From: an uncultured Mobiluncus sp.
GTDB taxonomy: Bacteria; Actinomycetota; Actinomycetes; Actinomycetales; Actinomycetaceae
Length of the DNA: 64,000 bases
Direction of reading: 5' to 3'
Assembly: GCF_947254095.1 (NCBI RefSeq)
Contig: NZ_CAMYBV010000012.1
Coordinates: 1-64,000, forward strand
This document shows, piece by piece, positions 34,603 through 43,299 of the stretch (position 1 is its first letter; the number at the start of each line of letters is the position of its first letter). The translations under genes were made by a program, and so were the position numbers. The notes beneath the pieces were generated by a model. The model saw nothing but the letters and a program-made list of their open reading frames with translations. It was not told the origin of the DNA and made no database searches.

Positions 34603-35111
34603 CTGTGCACCCCCAACATTTTTCGAGCCAACGCTCCGATGCGGCGTTCGGCTGGGAAAGCCAAACGTTTGTCCAGCAGGGACAGCGGCACCCACTGGGC
34701 GGTGCAAGCCTCGTGGTCCGGGTCATGCTCAGCCGTAATCTCACCACCGGTCGCCTCCAGTAAAAAGTGGTGAACGACCTTGTGAACCCGCCGGTCAGGG
34801 CCGGAAAACCAGTAATCCATCGAGGAAAGGTAACGCACCGGACGGCACTCGATGCCGGTTTCCTCCTGGACTTCACGAGCGGCGGCTTGGGGGATGGTTT
34901 CCTCCGGTTCCACGTGCCCTTTGGGCAGCAGCCATTCCAGACGACCGGCGCGACCTTGACGCAAAATCAACGCGGCGCACACCTTTCCCTCAATGAGTTT
35001 CACCGCCAGCCCTCCCGCGCTGACCTCTTCCACTATCGGCAGCAGGCGCCCCGAACGCGACCGGTAAAAGCCCTCGGGGACGGGCTGATTCGATTCCGGC
35101 GCGGCTGACAT
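34599..35111 (-). CDS. NUDIX hydrolase
   Basis: Encodes 170 residues. The Nudix box GHVEPEETIPQAAAREVQEE (residues ~63-82, followed by TGI) gives the GX5EX7REUXEEXGU pattern. It hydrolyses a nucleoside diphosphate linked to another moiety; the substrate is unknown. It starts 114 bp from the divergent CCA-adding enzyme gene, so the two share a promoter region. Its stop overlaps the DUF6049 start. Confidence 0.92.
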   Translation of the reverse strand: MSAAPESNQPVPEGFYRSRSGRLLPIVEEVSAGGLAVKLIEGKVCAALILRQGRAGRLEWLLPKGHVEPEETIPQAAAREVQEETGIECRPVRYLSSMDYWFSGPDRRVHKVVHHFLLEATGGEITAEHDPDHEACTAQWVPLSLLDKRLAFPAERRIGALARKMLGVHS

Positions 35112-35225
35112 ACGTCGATTTTATATAAAATAGTGCCGAGGTTTTTCTAACCGGTTGAAAACCCGGTAAAAAGTCTAGGTAATAGGCCAATCATTGTGAG
35201 GAAAACAGACCCAGAAAGGAGGGCC

Positions 35226-36749
35226 ATGATCGAAACGACCGCGAAAAACGCACTCCCGACCCAAACTTGCCCGGCCGCGGCAGGGGAACAGTCCGGTACG
35301 AAGGCGAGCCGGCAGGACGCGGTGCGCCGTGCGCTGGAGGCGAAAGTGGTGCCTCTCGGAGAGGTGTTCGCCGCCGCGGGCTTTGAGATTGCGCTGGTTG
35401 GAGGGCCGGTTCGCGATGCCTTGCTGGGAATCACCCCCCACGACTTGGACCTGACCACTTCGGCGCGTCCCGATGAAACCGAGGCGGTACTGCGCTCGTG
35501 GGCGGACGCGGTGTGGGACGTGGGACGCAACTACGGCACCTTGGGAGCCCGCAAAGGCGATGACGTGTTCGAAATCACGACCTATCGCAGTGACGACTAC
35601 CAGCGGGATTCGCGCAAACCCACCGTCAAGTTCGGCGACACCCTGGAGGGAGACCTGTTCCGCCGCGATTTCACGGTTAATGCCATCGCATTGCGCCTGC
35701 CTACCCTGGAGCTGGTGGACCCTACCGGGGGGCTCAACGATTTAGCGGCCGGGATTTTGCGCACCCCTATCGACCCGGAAGAATCATTTTCTGATGACCC
35801 CCTGCGGATTATGCGTGCGGCCCGATTCGCTGCCCAACTTGAGTTTGACGTGGATTACGAAACGATGCAGGCGATGGAAACGATGCGCGAGAGGCTGAGC
35901 ATTGTTTCTCCTGAGCGCGTCCAGGCCGAACTGTCCCGCCTGATGACCGGCAAAGCGCCGCGCCGTGGGCTGGAGCTGATGGTTTATACCCAACTGGCTG
36001 ACCAGGTCTTGCCCGAACTAATGGATTTGCTGGACATGCAAGATGAACACAAACGTCACAAGGACGTGTGGGAACATTCCTTGACCGTGCTCGACCAGGC
36101 GATTGCTCAGGAGACCGGGCCGGACGGGCCGGTGCCTGCACCGGATTTGGTGCTGCGCCTAGCGGCGATTTTGCACGATATTGGCAAGCCCGCGACCCGG
36201 CGTTTCGAGGCCGGCGGGGTCGTGACTTTTCACCAGCACGACGTGGTCGGCGCCCGGATTACCCGTGCCCGCCTGAAAGCCTTGAAATATGACAAGGCGA
36301 CGATTCGTGATGTGTCCCGCCTGGTCGCCCTGCACCAGCGGTTTCACGGCTACGGGGAACAAGTGTGGACCGATTCCGCCGTGCGCCGCTACGTCACCGA
36401 TGCCGGTCCCCTGCTGGAACGCCTGCACCGCCTGACTCGTGCCGACTGCACGACCCGTAACGTGAAAAAAGCCCACCGCCTAGCGGCCGCCTACGACGAC
36501 CTGGAAACCCGGATTCGGGAGCTGAAAGCCCAGGAGGAACTAGACGCGGTCCGCCCCGAACTCAACGGGGACGAAATCATGGAAATCCTGGGGATTCCCG
36601 CCGGCCCGGACGTCGGCAAAGCTTATCGGTATCTGCTGGCCTATCGGATGGAACACGGCCCGGTCGGACACGATAATGCCATTGCCGTTCTGCGTGACTG
36701 GTGGGATAAATGGCACAATGGTACGAAAGAGCAGGACAAAGCGCGGTAA
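35226..36749 (+). CDS. pcnA: CCA-adding tRNA nucleotidyltransferase
   Basis: Encodes 507 residues from ATG 35226, which follows AAAGGAGGG; an earlier GTG at 35196 lacks support. The catalytic head has EIALVGGPVRDALLG and HDLDLTTSARPDE with DxD metal ligands, then RRDFTVNAIA and DPLRIMRAARFAAQLEF. The C-terminal half carries an HD domain (LAAILHDIGKPATR and FHQHDVVGARITRARLKALK). Adds or repairs the CCA end of tRNA. Divergent from the NUDIX gene, as is usual in actinobacteria. Confidence 0.95.
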   Translation: MIETTAKNALPTQTCPAAAGEQSGTKASRQDAVRRALEAKVVPLGEVFAAAGFEIALVGGPVRDALLGITPHDLDLTTSARPDETEAVLRSWADAVWDVGRNYGTLGARKGDDVFEITTYRSDDYQRDSRKPTVKFGDTLEGDLFRRDFTVNAIALRLPTLELVDPTGGLNDLAAGILRTPIDPEESFSDDPLRIMRAARFAAQLEFDVDYETMQAMETMRERLSIVSPERVQAELSRLMTGKAPRRGLELMVYTQLADQVLPELMDLLDMQDEHKRHKDVWEHSLTVLDQAIAQETGPDGPVPAPDLVLRLAAILHDIGKPATRRFEAGGVVTFHQHDVVGARITRARLKALKYDKATIRDVSRLVALHQRFHGYGEQVWTDSAVRRYVTDAGPLLERLHRLTRADCTTRNVKKAHRLAAAYDDLETRIRELKAQEELDAVRPELNGDEIMEILGIPAGPDVGKAYRYLLAYRMEHGPVGHDNAIAVLRDWWDKWHNGTKEQDKAR

Positions 36750-36802
36750 CCCCGCTTCACCGCTTAGGGTGAATCGGGAAAACTGTGGCGAGGACAGGTA
36801 AC

Positions 36803-39043
36803 ATGGCAAAGGCAGCGCGACCACGCACAGTAACTGGGCAAACAGTGCGACAGGTGCGTCCCAAACGGCGCAAACACCACTATGTTCGCAACTTTTTCCT
36901 GACCTTGCTGTTCCTTATCATTCTGGGCATTGTGGGTGCCTTGGCGACGTTCTTGGTCGTCTATGCCACGACCGAAATACCGAAACCCGCCGAGTTCGCA
37001 CGCGCCCAAGTCACCTCCGTGTACTATTCCGATGGAACCACCGAAATCGGCAAGTTCGCCGAGGTAAACCGGGAAATTATCGAAACGAAAGACCTGCCCA
37101 AACAGATTGGCAACGCGGTCGTGGCCTCGGAGGATCGCACCTTCTGGACCAACTCTGGGGTTGACTTGCGCGGCATCGCCCGGGCTTTCCTCAATAACGC
37201 GCGCGGCGGGGCGACGCAGGGCGCTTCCACGCTGAGCCAACAGTACGTGGAACGCTACTACATGGCGGAAAACACGAACCAGGGAAACGTGGTGCAACGC
37301 TACTGGGCGAAAGCCAGAGAAGCCATTATGGCGTTGAAAATCAACCGCCAGCAGGAAAAAGACGAAATCCTGGGCAACTATTTGAACACGATTTATTTCG
37401 GCCGCGGATCCTATGGGATTCAGGCTGCCGCGAAGGCTTATTTCGGTAAGAACGCCAAGGACATCGATTATTCCGAGGCGGCCCTACTGTCCGGCATTAT
37501 CCCGGCGCCTTCCGCATACGATCCGGCCGTGAGCCAGGAACTGGCGGAAAAACGGTGGAAACGGGTCATTAAGAATATGGCCGCTGATGGGTATATTACC
37601 CCGGAACAGCAGGCATCGGCGCAGTTTCCGGCCACGATTCCCCCCACCCAGAGCGTGCAGGATTTCGGGGGGCTGAACGGCTATTTCATGTTCCAGGCGC
37701 GTCAAGAGCTGAAAGATTTGGCTGGCTTGAGCGAGGAACAAATCGACACGATGGGGCTGAAAATCATCACGACTTTAGACAAAGATAAAGTCAAATTGAT
37801 GGAACAGACGGTGGCGAAGCTGCCGTCGGGTCATTCGGAGAACTTGCACGTCGCGATGATTTCCACTGATCCGAAGACGGGGGAAATTATTGCGGAATAT
37901 CCTGGTGAGGACTATCTGAAAGTCCAAATCAATGCCGCCACCCAGGAACACTTCCAGGCTGGGTCGACGTTTAAGCCTTTCGGGATGATTGCCTCCCTGG
38001 AACAGGGCGGGTCGTTGAACGACACCTACCCGGGGAACTCCCCGCAGACCATTCAAGGCGTGCCAATCAGGAACTTCGCCGGAGTCTCATATGGAACGGT
38101 CAACTTGGCACAAGCTACCGCGAAATCTATCAACACGGCCTATGTCGCTTTGAACGCGAAGGTCGGACCGTCCTTGACCAAGGAAGTGGCGATTCGTTTG
38201 GGCTATCCCGAAAACACCCCGGGCCTGGACGATGCTCTGACGAACGTGCTTGGTTCGGCTTCTCCGACGGCGGCAAATATCGCCGAAGCTTACGGAACTA
38301 TTGCCAACGAGGGCAAACGTGAGACTGTCCACATGATTCGCCAGGTCACGGACACTTCTGGGGACATTGTTTATATGCCGTCTTTCTCGGCGGACCAGGT
38401 CATTGAACGCAATGTCGCCCTTACCGCCACCCAAGCCTTGACGGGACCGTTCCAGGCGGGAGGCTCCGCGGTGAAAGCCCAAATCGGCAGGCCCTCCGCC
38501 GGTAAGACCGGATCGTCCACCGATAACAAGTCTGCGGTTTTCGCCGGATTCATCCCCCAAGTGGTGACCATTGTCGGTCTGTATCAGTCCGGACCTAACG
38601 GGGAGGAACAATCCATCTCACCGTTTGGCGGCATTCGCGAAGTTACCGGCTCTACCTGGCCGGCGTGGCTGTGGAAACAATATATGTCTGGGGCCGTGAA
38701 AGGCCTGGAAGTCGAGCAGTTCGCGAAAGCCCAAAAACTCAAGAAAGTGGAAGTGACCCGGTCGGAGGAACCAAGCCCCACCGAGACTGAACCTTCACTG
38801 CGTCCCAGCCCCGATGAGTCGCTGTCCCCCAGTCCGTCCCTGTCGCCTTCTCCCGCGACGCCGCGCAGTCCGGGGAACCTGCCCTCGAACGAGCCGGGGA
38901 ATGGTTCGGGTGGAACCGAGCCCAGTCCCACTATTCCGGGCACTTCCGGTTTCGTTCCCAACCCTAGTAATACGCCAGTTCCCCCCAATCCGGCACCGGG
39001 TGGGGAAGGCGGCGCGACCGAATCGGGCGGGCCCGTCACCTAA
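36803..39043 (+). CDS. bifunctional class A penicillin-binding protein
   Basis: Encodes 746 residues from ATG 36803 (AGGACAGG upstream; a GTG at 36785 is the alternative). One membrane helix (FLTLLFLIILGIVGALATFL) precedes a family 51 transglycosylase with catalytic Glu in SEDRTFW (near residue 110) and GGATQGASTLSQQYVE. The transpeptidase shows STFK (Ser about residue 388), SIN (AKSINTAY) and KTGSS (about 568). The last ~90 residues are a Pro/Ser/Thr/Glu-rich external tail with PSPSLSPSP repeats. It polymerises and cross-links peptidoglycan. Confidence 0.94.
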   Translation: MAKAARPRTVTGQTVRQVRPKRRKHHYVRNFFLTLLFLIILGIVGALATFLVVYATTEIPKPAEFARAQVTSVYYSDGTTEIGKFAEVNREIIETKDLPKQIGNAVVASEDRTFWTNSGVDLRGIARAFLNNARGGATQGASTLSQQYVERYYMAENTNQGNVVQRYWAKAREAIMALKINRQQEKDEILGNYLNTIYFGRGSYGIQAAAKAYFGKNAKDIDYSEAALLSGIIPAPSAYDPAVSQELAEKRWKRVIKNMAADGYITPEQQASAQFPATIPPTQSVQDFGGLNGYFMFQARQELKDLAGLSEEQIDTMGLKIITTLDKDKVKLMEQTVAKLPSGHSENLHVAMISTDPKTGEIIAEYPGEDYLKVQINAATQEHFQAGSTFKPFGMIASLEQGGSLNDTYPGNSPQTIQGVPIRNFAGVSYGTVNLAQATAKSINTAYVALNAKVGPSLTKEVAIRLGYPENTPGLDDALTNVLGSASPTAANIAEAYGTIANEGKRETVHMIRQVTDTSGDIVYMPSFSADQVIERNVALTATQALTGPFQAGGSAVKAQIGRPSAGKTGSSTDNKSAVFAGFIPQVVTIVGLYQSGPNGEEQSISPFGGIREVTGSTWPAWLWKQYMSGAVKGLEVEQFAKAQKLKKVEVTRSEEPSPTETEPSLRPSPDESLSPSPSLSPSPATPRSPGNLPSNEPGNGSGGTEPSPTIPGTSGFVPNPSNTPVPPNPAPGGEGGATESGGPVT

Positions 39044-39076
39044 CTGGTATTGATTTCACGAGTCCGGTGGGCCAGC

Positions 39077-39210
39077 TACTCTAACATTGTTACAGTACGT
39101 TACAGTAGCTGGCACGAGGGCGGGTCGGCAGTTGATATATATGCTGGTGGTTGGCGCTTTGAGGGGTGGCAGGAGTCTAACCCTAAAATGTTAGAGTAGG
39201 TGTTACAGTA
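39077..39210. promoter_or_regulatory. five-copy TGTTA(C/G)AGTA array upstream of rpsF
   Basis: Within the 360-bp gap 39044-39403, the 10-mer TGTTACAGTA or TGTTAGAGTA occurs at 39077-39086 (reverse), 39088-39097, 39098-39107 (CGTTACAGTA), 39189-39198 and 39201-39210. The first group also forms an imperfect hairpin, CCAGCTACT..AGTAGCTGG (39072-39112). The remainder up to the rpsF start is GC-rich with hairpins (CAGGA/TCCTG near 39346-39362) and may act as an S6:S18-type autoregulatory leader, an inference. Confidence 0.6.
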
Positions 39211-39403
39211 GCATATTGCGGGCGGGTTGAGACGTTTTTCCGACTCCACAGGGGGGTAAGTCCTCCAGCTTGGCATTACCCAACCCGCGAATTGGCTAAA
39301 GGGAGCGGAAAACGTTAGAATCGTAAGGCTGTTTTGGCACCGCGCCAGGACAGCGACTCCTGCTCCGGAGGGACCGGGGCCGTTAAGACCAAAGGAGAGT
39401 TAT

Positions 39404-39691
39404 ATGCGGAAATACGAAATGATGGTGATTGTCGACCCCGAGGTCGATGAACGCACTGTCGAACCCTCGATGAGCGCCCTGTTTGGCCAGGTAGAAGACC
39501 TGGGGGGCAAAATTGAGAAACTTGATGTGTGGGGCAAGCGCAAGCTCGCCTACCCCATCTTGAAAAAGACTGACGGGATTTACGTGGTTGTCGACATGGA
39601 AACCACCCCGGAAATCGCCAAGGAATTGGATCGTCAGCTGGGCCTAAACGAGTCGATTCTGCGCACCAAACTGATGCGCAAGGATGCCTAA
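39404..39691 (+). CDS. rpsF: 30S ribosomal protein S6
   Basis: Encodes 95 residues; ATG 39404 follows AAAGGAGAG. RKYEMMVIVDPEVDERTVEP, WGKRKLAYPILKKTDGIYVV and the LRTKLMRKDA ending match S6. It binds S18 in the platform of the small subunit. First gene of the rpsF-ssb-rpsR-rplI block. Confidence 0.97.
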   Translation: MRKYEMMVIVDPEVDERTVEPSMSALFGQVEDLGGKIEKLDVWGKRKLAYPILKKTDGIYVVVDMETTPEIAKELDRQLGLNESILRTKLMRKDA

Positions 39692-39823
39692 TTTTTCCAC
39701 TCAAACGGAGGCGAATTTTGGTCTCCAGGGTCCCTGATATGTTGAGTAGAGCCGGTGACGGCACCATGCAACGAGCGGATTTTGGCACCACGCCCCCGAA
39801 TTGATGACAACTAAGGAGAAACA

Positions 39824-40381
39824 ATGGCAGGCGACACGATTATCACGGTAATAGGCAACTTGACGGCGGATCCGGAACTTCGCTGGGGCCAGTCTGGCAC
39901 GGCGTTGGCGTCTTTCACGATTGCGTCAACTCCGCGTTCGTTTGACCGGGCCTCCAACAGCTGGAAAGACGGCGAAGCCCTGTTCTTGCGGTGTACCGCT
40001 TGGCGGGAACTGGCGGAAAACGTTGCGGAATCCCTGCACAAGGGGTCGCGCGTCATCGCGCAAGGCCGTTTGCAGCAGCGTTCTTGGGAAGCCCAAGATG
40101 GCTCTCGGCGCACCTCAGTAGAGATGACGGTTGACGAGATTGGTCCGTCTTTGCGGTTTGCTACCGCCTCGGTGAACCGGACTCAGCGCGGTGAGGGAGG
40201 CTTTGGTGCCAACGCGAGTGGCGGCGGCTACAACAGCGTTCCTGGCACAGCTCAGCCGCAGCCCACTTACGGTGCTCCCGCCGGAGGCTCCGACGGGGAC
40301 GCGTGGGGTTCGCCCGCGCCCGGCTTCGGCGCCCCGGGGGCTCCGGCTGATTCCAGTTTCCGCGATAATCCACCGTTCTAA
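39824..40381 (+). CDS. ssb: single-stranded DNA-binding protein
   Basis: Encodes 185 residues; ATG 39824 follows AAGGAGAA. The OB-fold (residues ~1-110) has ITVIGNLTADPELRWGQSG, FLRCTAWRELAENVAESLHK and RVIAQGRLQQRSWE. A Gly/Pro/Ala-rich linker leads to the acidic protein-interaction tip ending RDNPPF. It coats ssDNA in replication and repair and recruits partners through the tip. Confidence 0.96.
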   Translation: MAGDTIITVIGNLTADPELRWGQSGTALASFTIASTPRSFDRASNSWKDGEALFLRCTAWRELAENVAESLHKGSRVIAQGRLQQRSWEAQDGSRRTSVEMTVDEIGPSLRFATASVNRTQRGEGGFGANASGGGYNSVPGTAQPQPTYGAPAGGSDGDAWGSPAPGFGAPGAPADSSFRDNPPF

Positions 40382-40459
40382 CCGGTTTGCCGCCTTTTTC
40401 CCGCGGCATTCCGGCACAACACAGATAAGTTTTTCAACACGTTATTTAAGGAGATCGAT

Positions 40460-40705
40460 ATGGGTAAGCAGATGCGCAATAACAACAAACCCATTAAGAA
40501 AAAGACCAACCCCCTAAAGGCTCAAAAGGTTGGCAACATTGACTACAAAGACACCGCTTTGCTGCGCAAGTTCATTTCGGACCGCGGCAAGATTCGCGCC
40601 CGGCGCGTCACCGGTGTAACCGTCCAGGAACAGCGTCAGATTGCGAAAGCGGTTAAGAACGCCCGCGAAATGGCTTTGCTGCCCTACTCCGGTTCCGGCC
40701 GCTAA
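40460..40705 (+). CDS. rpsR: 30S ribosomal protein S18
   Basis: Encodes 81 residues. Shows IDYKDTALLRKFISDRGKI, RRVTGVTVQEQRQIAKAVKN and ARE-MALLPY, all S18 blocks. ATG 40460 follows AAGGAGA. No Cys-rich zinc motif is present, i.e. the C-minus type. Lies between ssb and rplI as expected. Confidence 0.97.
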   Translation: MGKQMRNNNKPIKKKTNPLKAQKVGNIDYKDTALLRKFISDRGKIRARRVTGVTVQEQRQIAKAVKNAREMALLPYSGSGR

Positions 40706-40726
40706 ATTTGAGGGAGGAAGTAAACA

Positions 40727-41191
40727 ATGACTCAGAATACGAAAGTTGTTTTGACCCACGAAGTCGCCAAGCTCGGTAACGCTGGCGACGTGGTGGAAGT
40801 ACGCCCCGGTTACGCTCGCAACTATCTGTTGCCGCGCCGTTTGGCGATGCCGTGGACCAAGGGATCCCAGGTGGAAATCGACCGGATGAAGGCCGCCTTG
40901 GCAAAGAAACAGATTGCCTCGATGGAAATCGCTCAGGCGGTGCAAGCCAAGCTTGCCGAGGGCGACCCGGTGTTGATTGATGCCAAGGCCGGCGCGAACG
41001 GGCGTCTGTTTGGGGCTATCACCACCGCTCAGATCGCCGCGGCGGTTAAGGAGCAAAAGGGCGCTGAAATCGACAAGCGCAAAATTGTCATCGAGAAGCC
41101 CATCAAGGCAGTCGGTACCTACCAGCTGACGGTGCGTCTGTTCGAAGAACTGACCTCACCGCTGGAAGTCACGGTGCGAGCCGAAAAGTAG
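40727..41191 (+). CDS. rplI: 50S ribosomal protein L9
   Basis: Encodes 154 residues; ATG 40727 follows GAGGGAGGAAG. The N-domain VVLTHEVAKLGNAGDVVEVR and GYARNYLLPRRLA motif, long connecting helix and C-domain (GANGRLFGAITTAQIAAAVK) match L9. Last gene of the block; a strong hairpin terminator follows 16 bp later. Confidence 0.97.
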   Translation: MTQNTKVVLTHEVAKLGNAGDVVEVRPGYARNYLLPRRLAMPWTKGSQVEIDRMKAALAKKQIASMEIAQAVQAKLAEGDPVLIDAKAGANGRLFGAITTAQIAAAVKEQKGAEIDKRKIVIEKPIKAVGTYQLTVRLFEELTSPLEVTVRAEK

Positions 41192-41207
41192 AACCTAAAT
41201 AGAGAAC

Positions 41208-41247
41208 GGTGCCGGGAACCTGCGGGTTTCCGGCACCGGGCGTTTTT
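41208..41247 (+). terminator. rplI terminator overlapping the dnaB stop
   Basis: A GC-rich stem CGGTGCCGG..CCGGCACCG (41208-41238) followed by GGGCGTTTTT. The T-run (41243-41247) runs into the dnaB stop codon on the minus strand (41246-41248), so the two converging genes are separated by one hairpin. Confidence 0.85.
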
Positions 41248-42622
41248 AGTAATCCGGGGGCGGGGGTTCCTCTTGATTGCGGTGAATCCCCGAAACGAAA
41301 CGCGAAAACTTGCCTTGGAACTGCAGGTTTATAATATCGGTGCGTCCATTGCGGTGTTTGGCGATATTGAGGTCAGCTTCGCCGGGACGGTCGTCCGAGT
41401 TGTAATATTCGGGGCGGTGCAGCAACAGCACCAGGTCAGCGTCCTGCTCCAACGAACCCGATTCGCGCAAGTCACTCATCATCGGTTTCTTATCGGTACG
41501 GGACTCCGGCCCACGGTTTAGCTGAGCGACCCCAATGACCGGCACTTCCAGCTCTTTGGCCAAGAGTTTCAAGGACCGCGAAATCTCGGAAACTTCCTGT
41601 TGACGCGACTCGATGCGTTTATGTGAACTCATCAACTGAATGTAGTCCACGACAACGAGGGACAAATCTGTGGAATGCTTCAGACGCCGGCACTTGGCTC
41701 GAATATCGGGCATGGTCAGGTTCGGGGAATCGTCAATGAAGAAAGGCGCGGACTTCATTCGGTTATATGCCGAAGCGATATTGTCCCAGTTAGCTTGGTT
41801 CTGAGGGCCGTCGTTGGGCATCCCCGCAAACAGGAGGGACAGCGGCACGCTAGCCTCCGCTGACAGCATCCTCTTGATAATATCCGCGGCTGACATCTCA
41901 AGAGAAAAAATCGCCGCCGCCCGTTTCTCTTTCAAAGTCACGTGACGCAAAATATCCAGGGCAAAAGTCGATTTACCCATCGCCGGACGCGCCGCCACAA
42001 TGATGAGCTGACCGGCGTGCAGGCCGTTGGTTACCCGGTCAAAATCGAGGAACCCCGTGTGAACCGTGTGCGGGTCGTCGTCGGTCTGTTGGATTTCGTC
42101 CAAGACCGGGGTCAGCAGTTCGGACAGTGGTCGATAGTCTTCAGAAGTGCGTTTCTCGCTGACCCGGTCCAGTTCGGCGTGGGCGGTGTTGATGAGTTCG
42201 TCCGCGTCAGTAGTGTCGATGGCATAACCGAGTTGGGTGATGCGGGTGCCTGCTTCGACCAAGCCGCGCAAGGTCGCCTGGTCGCGCACAATCTGAGCAT
42301 AGTAGGCGGCGTTAGCGGCCGTAGGTACCGAGTGGATAACGGTGTGAATGTAATCCAAGCCACCGACGCGGGAGAGCTGACCCCGTTTTTCCAGTTCGGC
42401 AGGAACCGTCACCGGATCGGAAGCCGCTCCCGCCGCGTAGAGGTCCAGGATCGTGTTGAAAATAATCTCGTGACGTGAGTCATAGAAATCGCTGGGCAGC
42501 AGCAGCTTATAGGTGTCGGCGATGGCGTTCTTGGACAGAATCATGGCGCCGAGCACACATTGCTCAGCCAAGATGTTGTGGGGGGGAATCCGGTCGACAG
42601 CCAGATTATTTTGTTCCTCCAC
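41246..42622 (-). CDS. dnaB: replicative DNA helicase DnaB
   Basis: Encodes 458 residues from GTG 42622, since AGGAGG lies just before it; a GTG seven codons earlier lacks that. The N-terminal domain (IPPHNILAEQCVLGAMILSK) leads to a RecA-fold with P-loop AARPAMGKSTFALDILRH, Walker B LSLVVVDYIQLMSS and the DnaB-type SLEMSAADIIKRML, plus SDLRESGSLEQDADLVLLLH near the end. No intein is present. It converges on rplI; the DUF721/DciA protein is its likely loader. Confidence 0.96.
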   Translation of the reverse strand: MEEQNNLAVDRIPPHNILAEQCVLGAMILSKNAIADTYKLLLPSDFYDSRHEIIFNTILDLYAAGAASDPVTVPAELEKRGQLSRVGGLDYIHTVIHSVPTAANAAYYAQIVRDQATLRGLVEAGTRITQLGYAIDTTDADELINTAHAELDRVSEKRTSEDYRPLSELLTPVLDEIQQTDDDPHTVHTGFLDFDRVTNGLHAGQLIIVAARPAMGKSTFALDILRHVTLKEKRAAAIFSLEMSAADIIKRMLSAEASVPLSLLFAGMPNDGPQNQANWDNIASAYNRMKSAPFFIDDSPNLTMPDIRAKCRRLKHSTDLSLVVVDYIQLMSSHKRIESRQQEVSEISRSLKLLAKELEVPVIGVAQLNRGPESRTDKKPMMSDLRESGSLEQDADLVLLLHRPEYYNSDDRPGEADLNIAKHRNGRTDIINLQFQGKFSRFVSGIHRNQEEPPPPDY

Positions 42623-42736
42623 GCGGCCTCCTTTCACCGACACTTCACCCCCGCCTGAAAGGGGTTGAAAGATAGATATCCGGGCTCAAACCTACGCTTT
42701 CGGTTCTGACTTAGCAAACCATTTTGGTGGAAAATA

Positions 42737-43072
42737 GGTGGATAACCCCGAACAAGTCTGTGGATAACCGGTGGGTAAGGCGGTGAATTGTTTTTTTAAG
42801 TTTTTTATCACCTAGGCTCGTCTGTCAAAGTTATGTGAGATGTTGTGGGTTGGGAACCCACATGTTATCCACAGTCGCTGTGAATTAAAAATCGCCACAT
42901 AAAATTCTCCAAACCTTTCACTACAGAAATAAGGTTCCACCGCTCAAACAGGGCATGAGCTGGGTATTTGGCATAGCAAAATGCCTCTTTAGCACACTTG
43001 AGGGCGTTTATGCAAGAAACGAGGAGGAAATGTGTTTCAAAAAAACGCAATTTTATCCACAGGTTATCCACA
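42737..43072. promoter_or_regulatory. DnaA-box cluster in the dnaB-upstream gap
   Basis: The 677-bp gap 42623-43299 contains four perfect DnaA boxes: TGTGGATAA at 42759-42767 and TTATCCACA at 42865-42873, 43053-43061 and 43064-43072 (the last two are 11 bp apart), plus GGTGGATAA at 42737-42745. The stretch is AT-rich (for example TGTTTTTTTAAGTTTTTTAT near 42788). I see no convincing gene in it; short frames lack a ribosome binding site. The strand layout of ribosomal genes argues that oriC is at dnaA rather than here. Confidence 0.75.
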
Positions 43073-43299
43073 CCCCCGAAAAATCGCGGGAAAACCCGAA
43101 AAACCGTGGCGCCGAACTCGTGAATAACCAAGGTTTGAAAAAATAAAATCCCAATCTGTGACACAGGGATAACCTGGACGTTTACCAAGAAAACCCCAAG
43201 AAAAGCCCTCGACCTGGTATTTGCCCTTCTAATTCTCATGTAGAATGTGCAAAGTCAGCTCAAAGCTGAGCCGATTAAACACGAAAGGCACGCGAAAGT

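Noticed and set aside
42865..43239. Frames on both strands within the DnaA-box cluster
   Set aside because: No SD, no recognisable motif, and they cover the DnaA boxes; likely chance open frames.
42623..43299. Main chromosomal origin at the dnaB-side DnaA cluster
   Set aside because: Leftward dnaN/gyr genes and rightward rpmH, parAB and rpsF-rplI genes diverge around dnaA, so oriC near 17-19 kb fits gene strand bias better.
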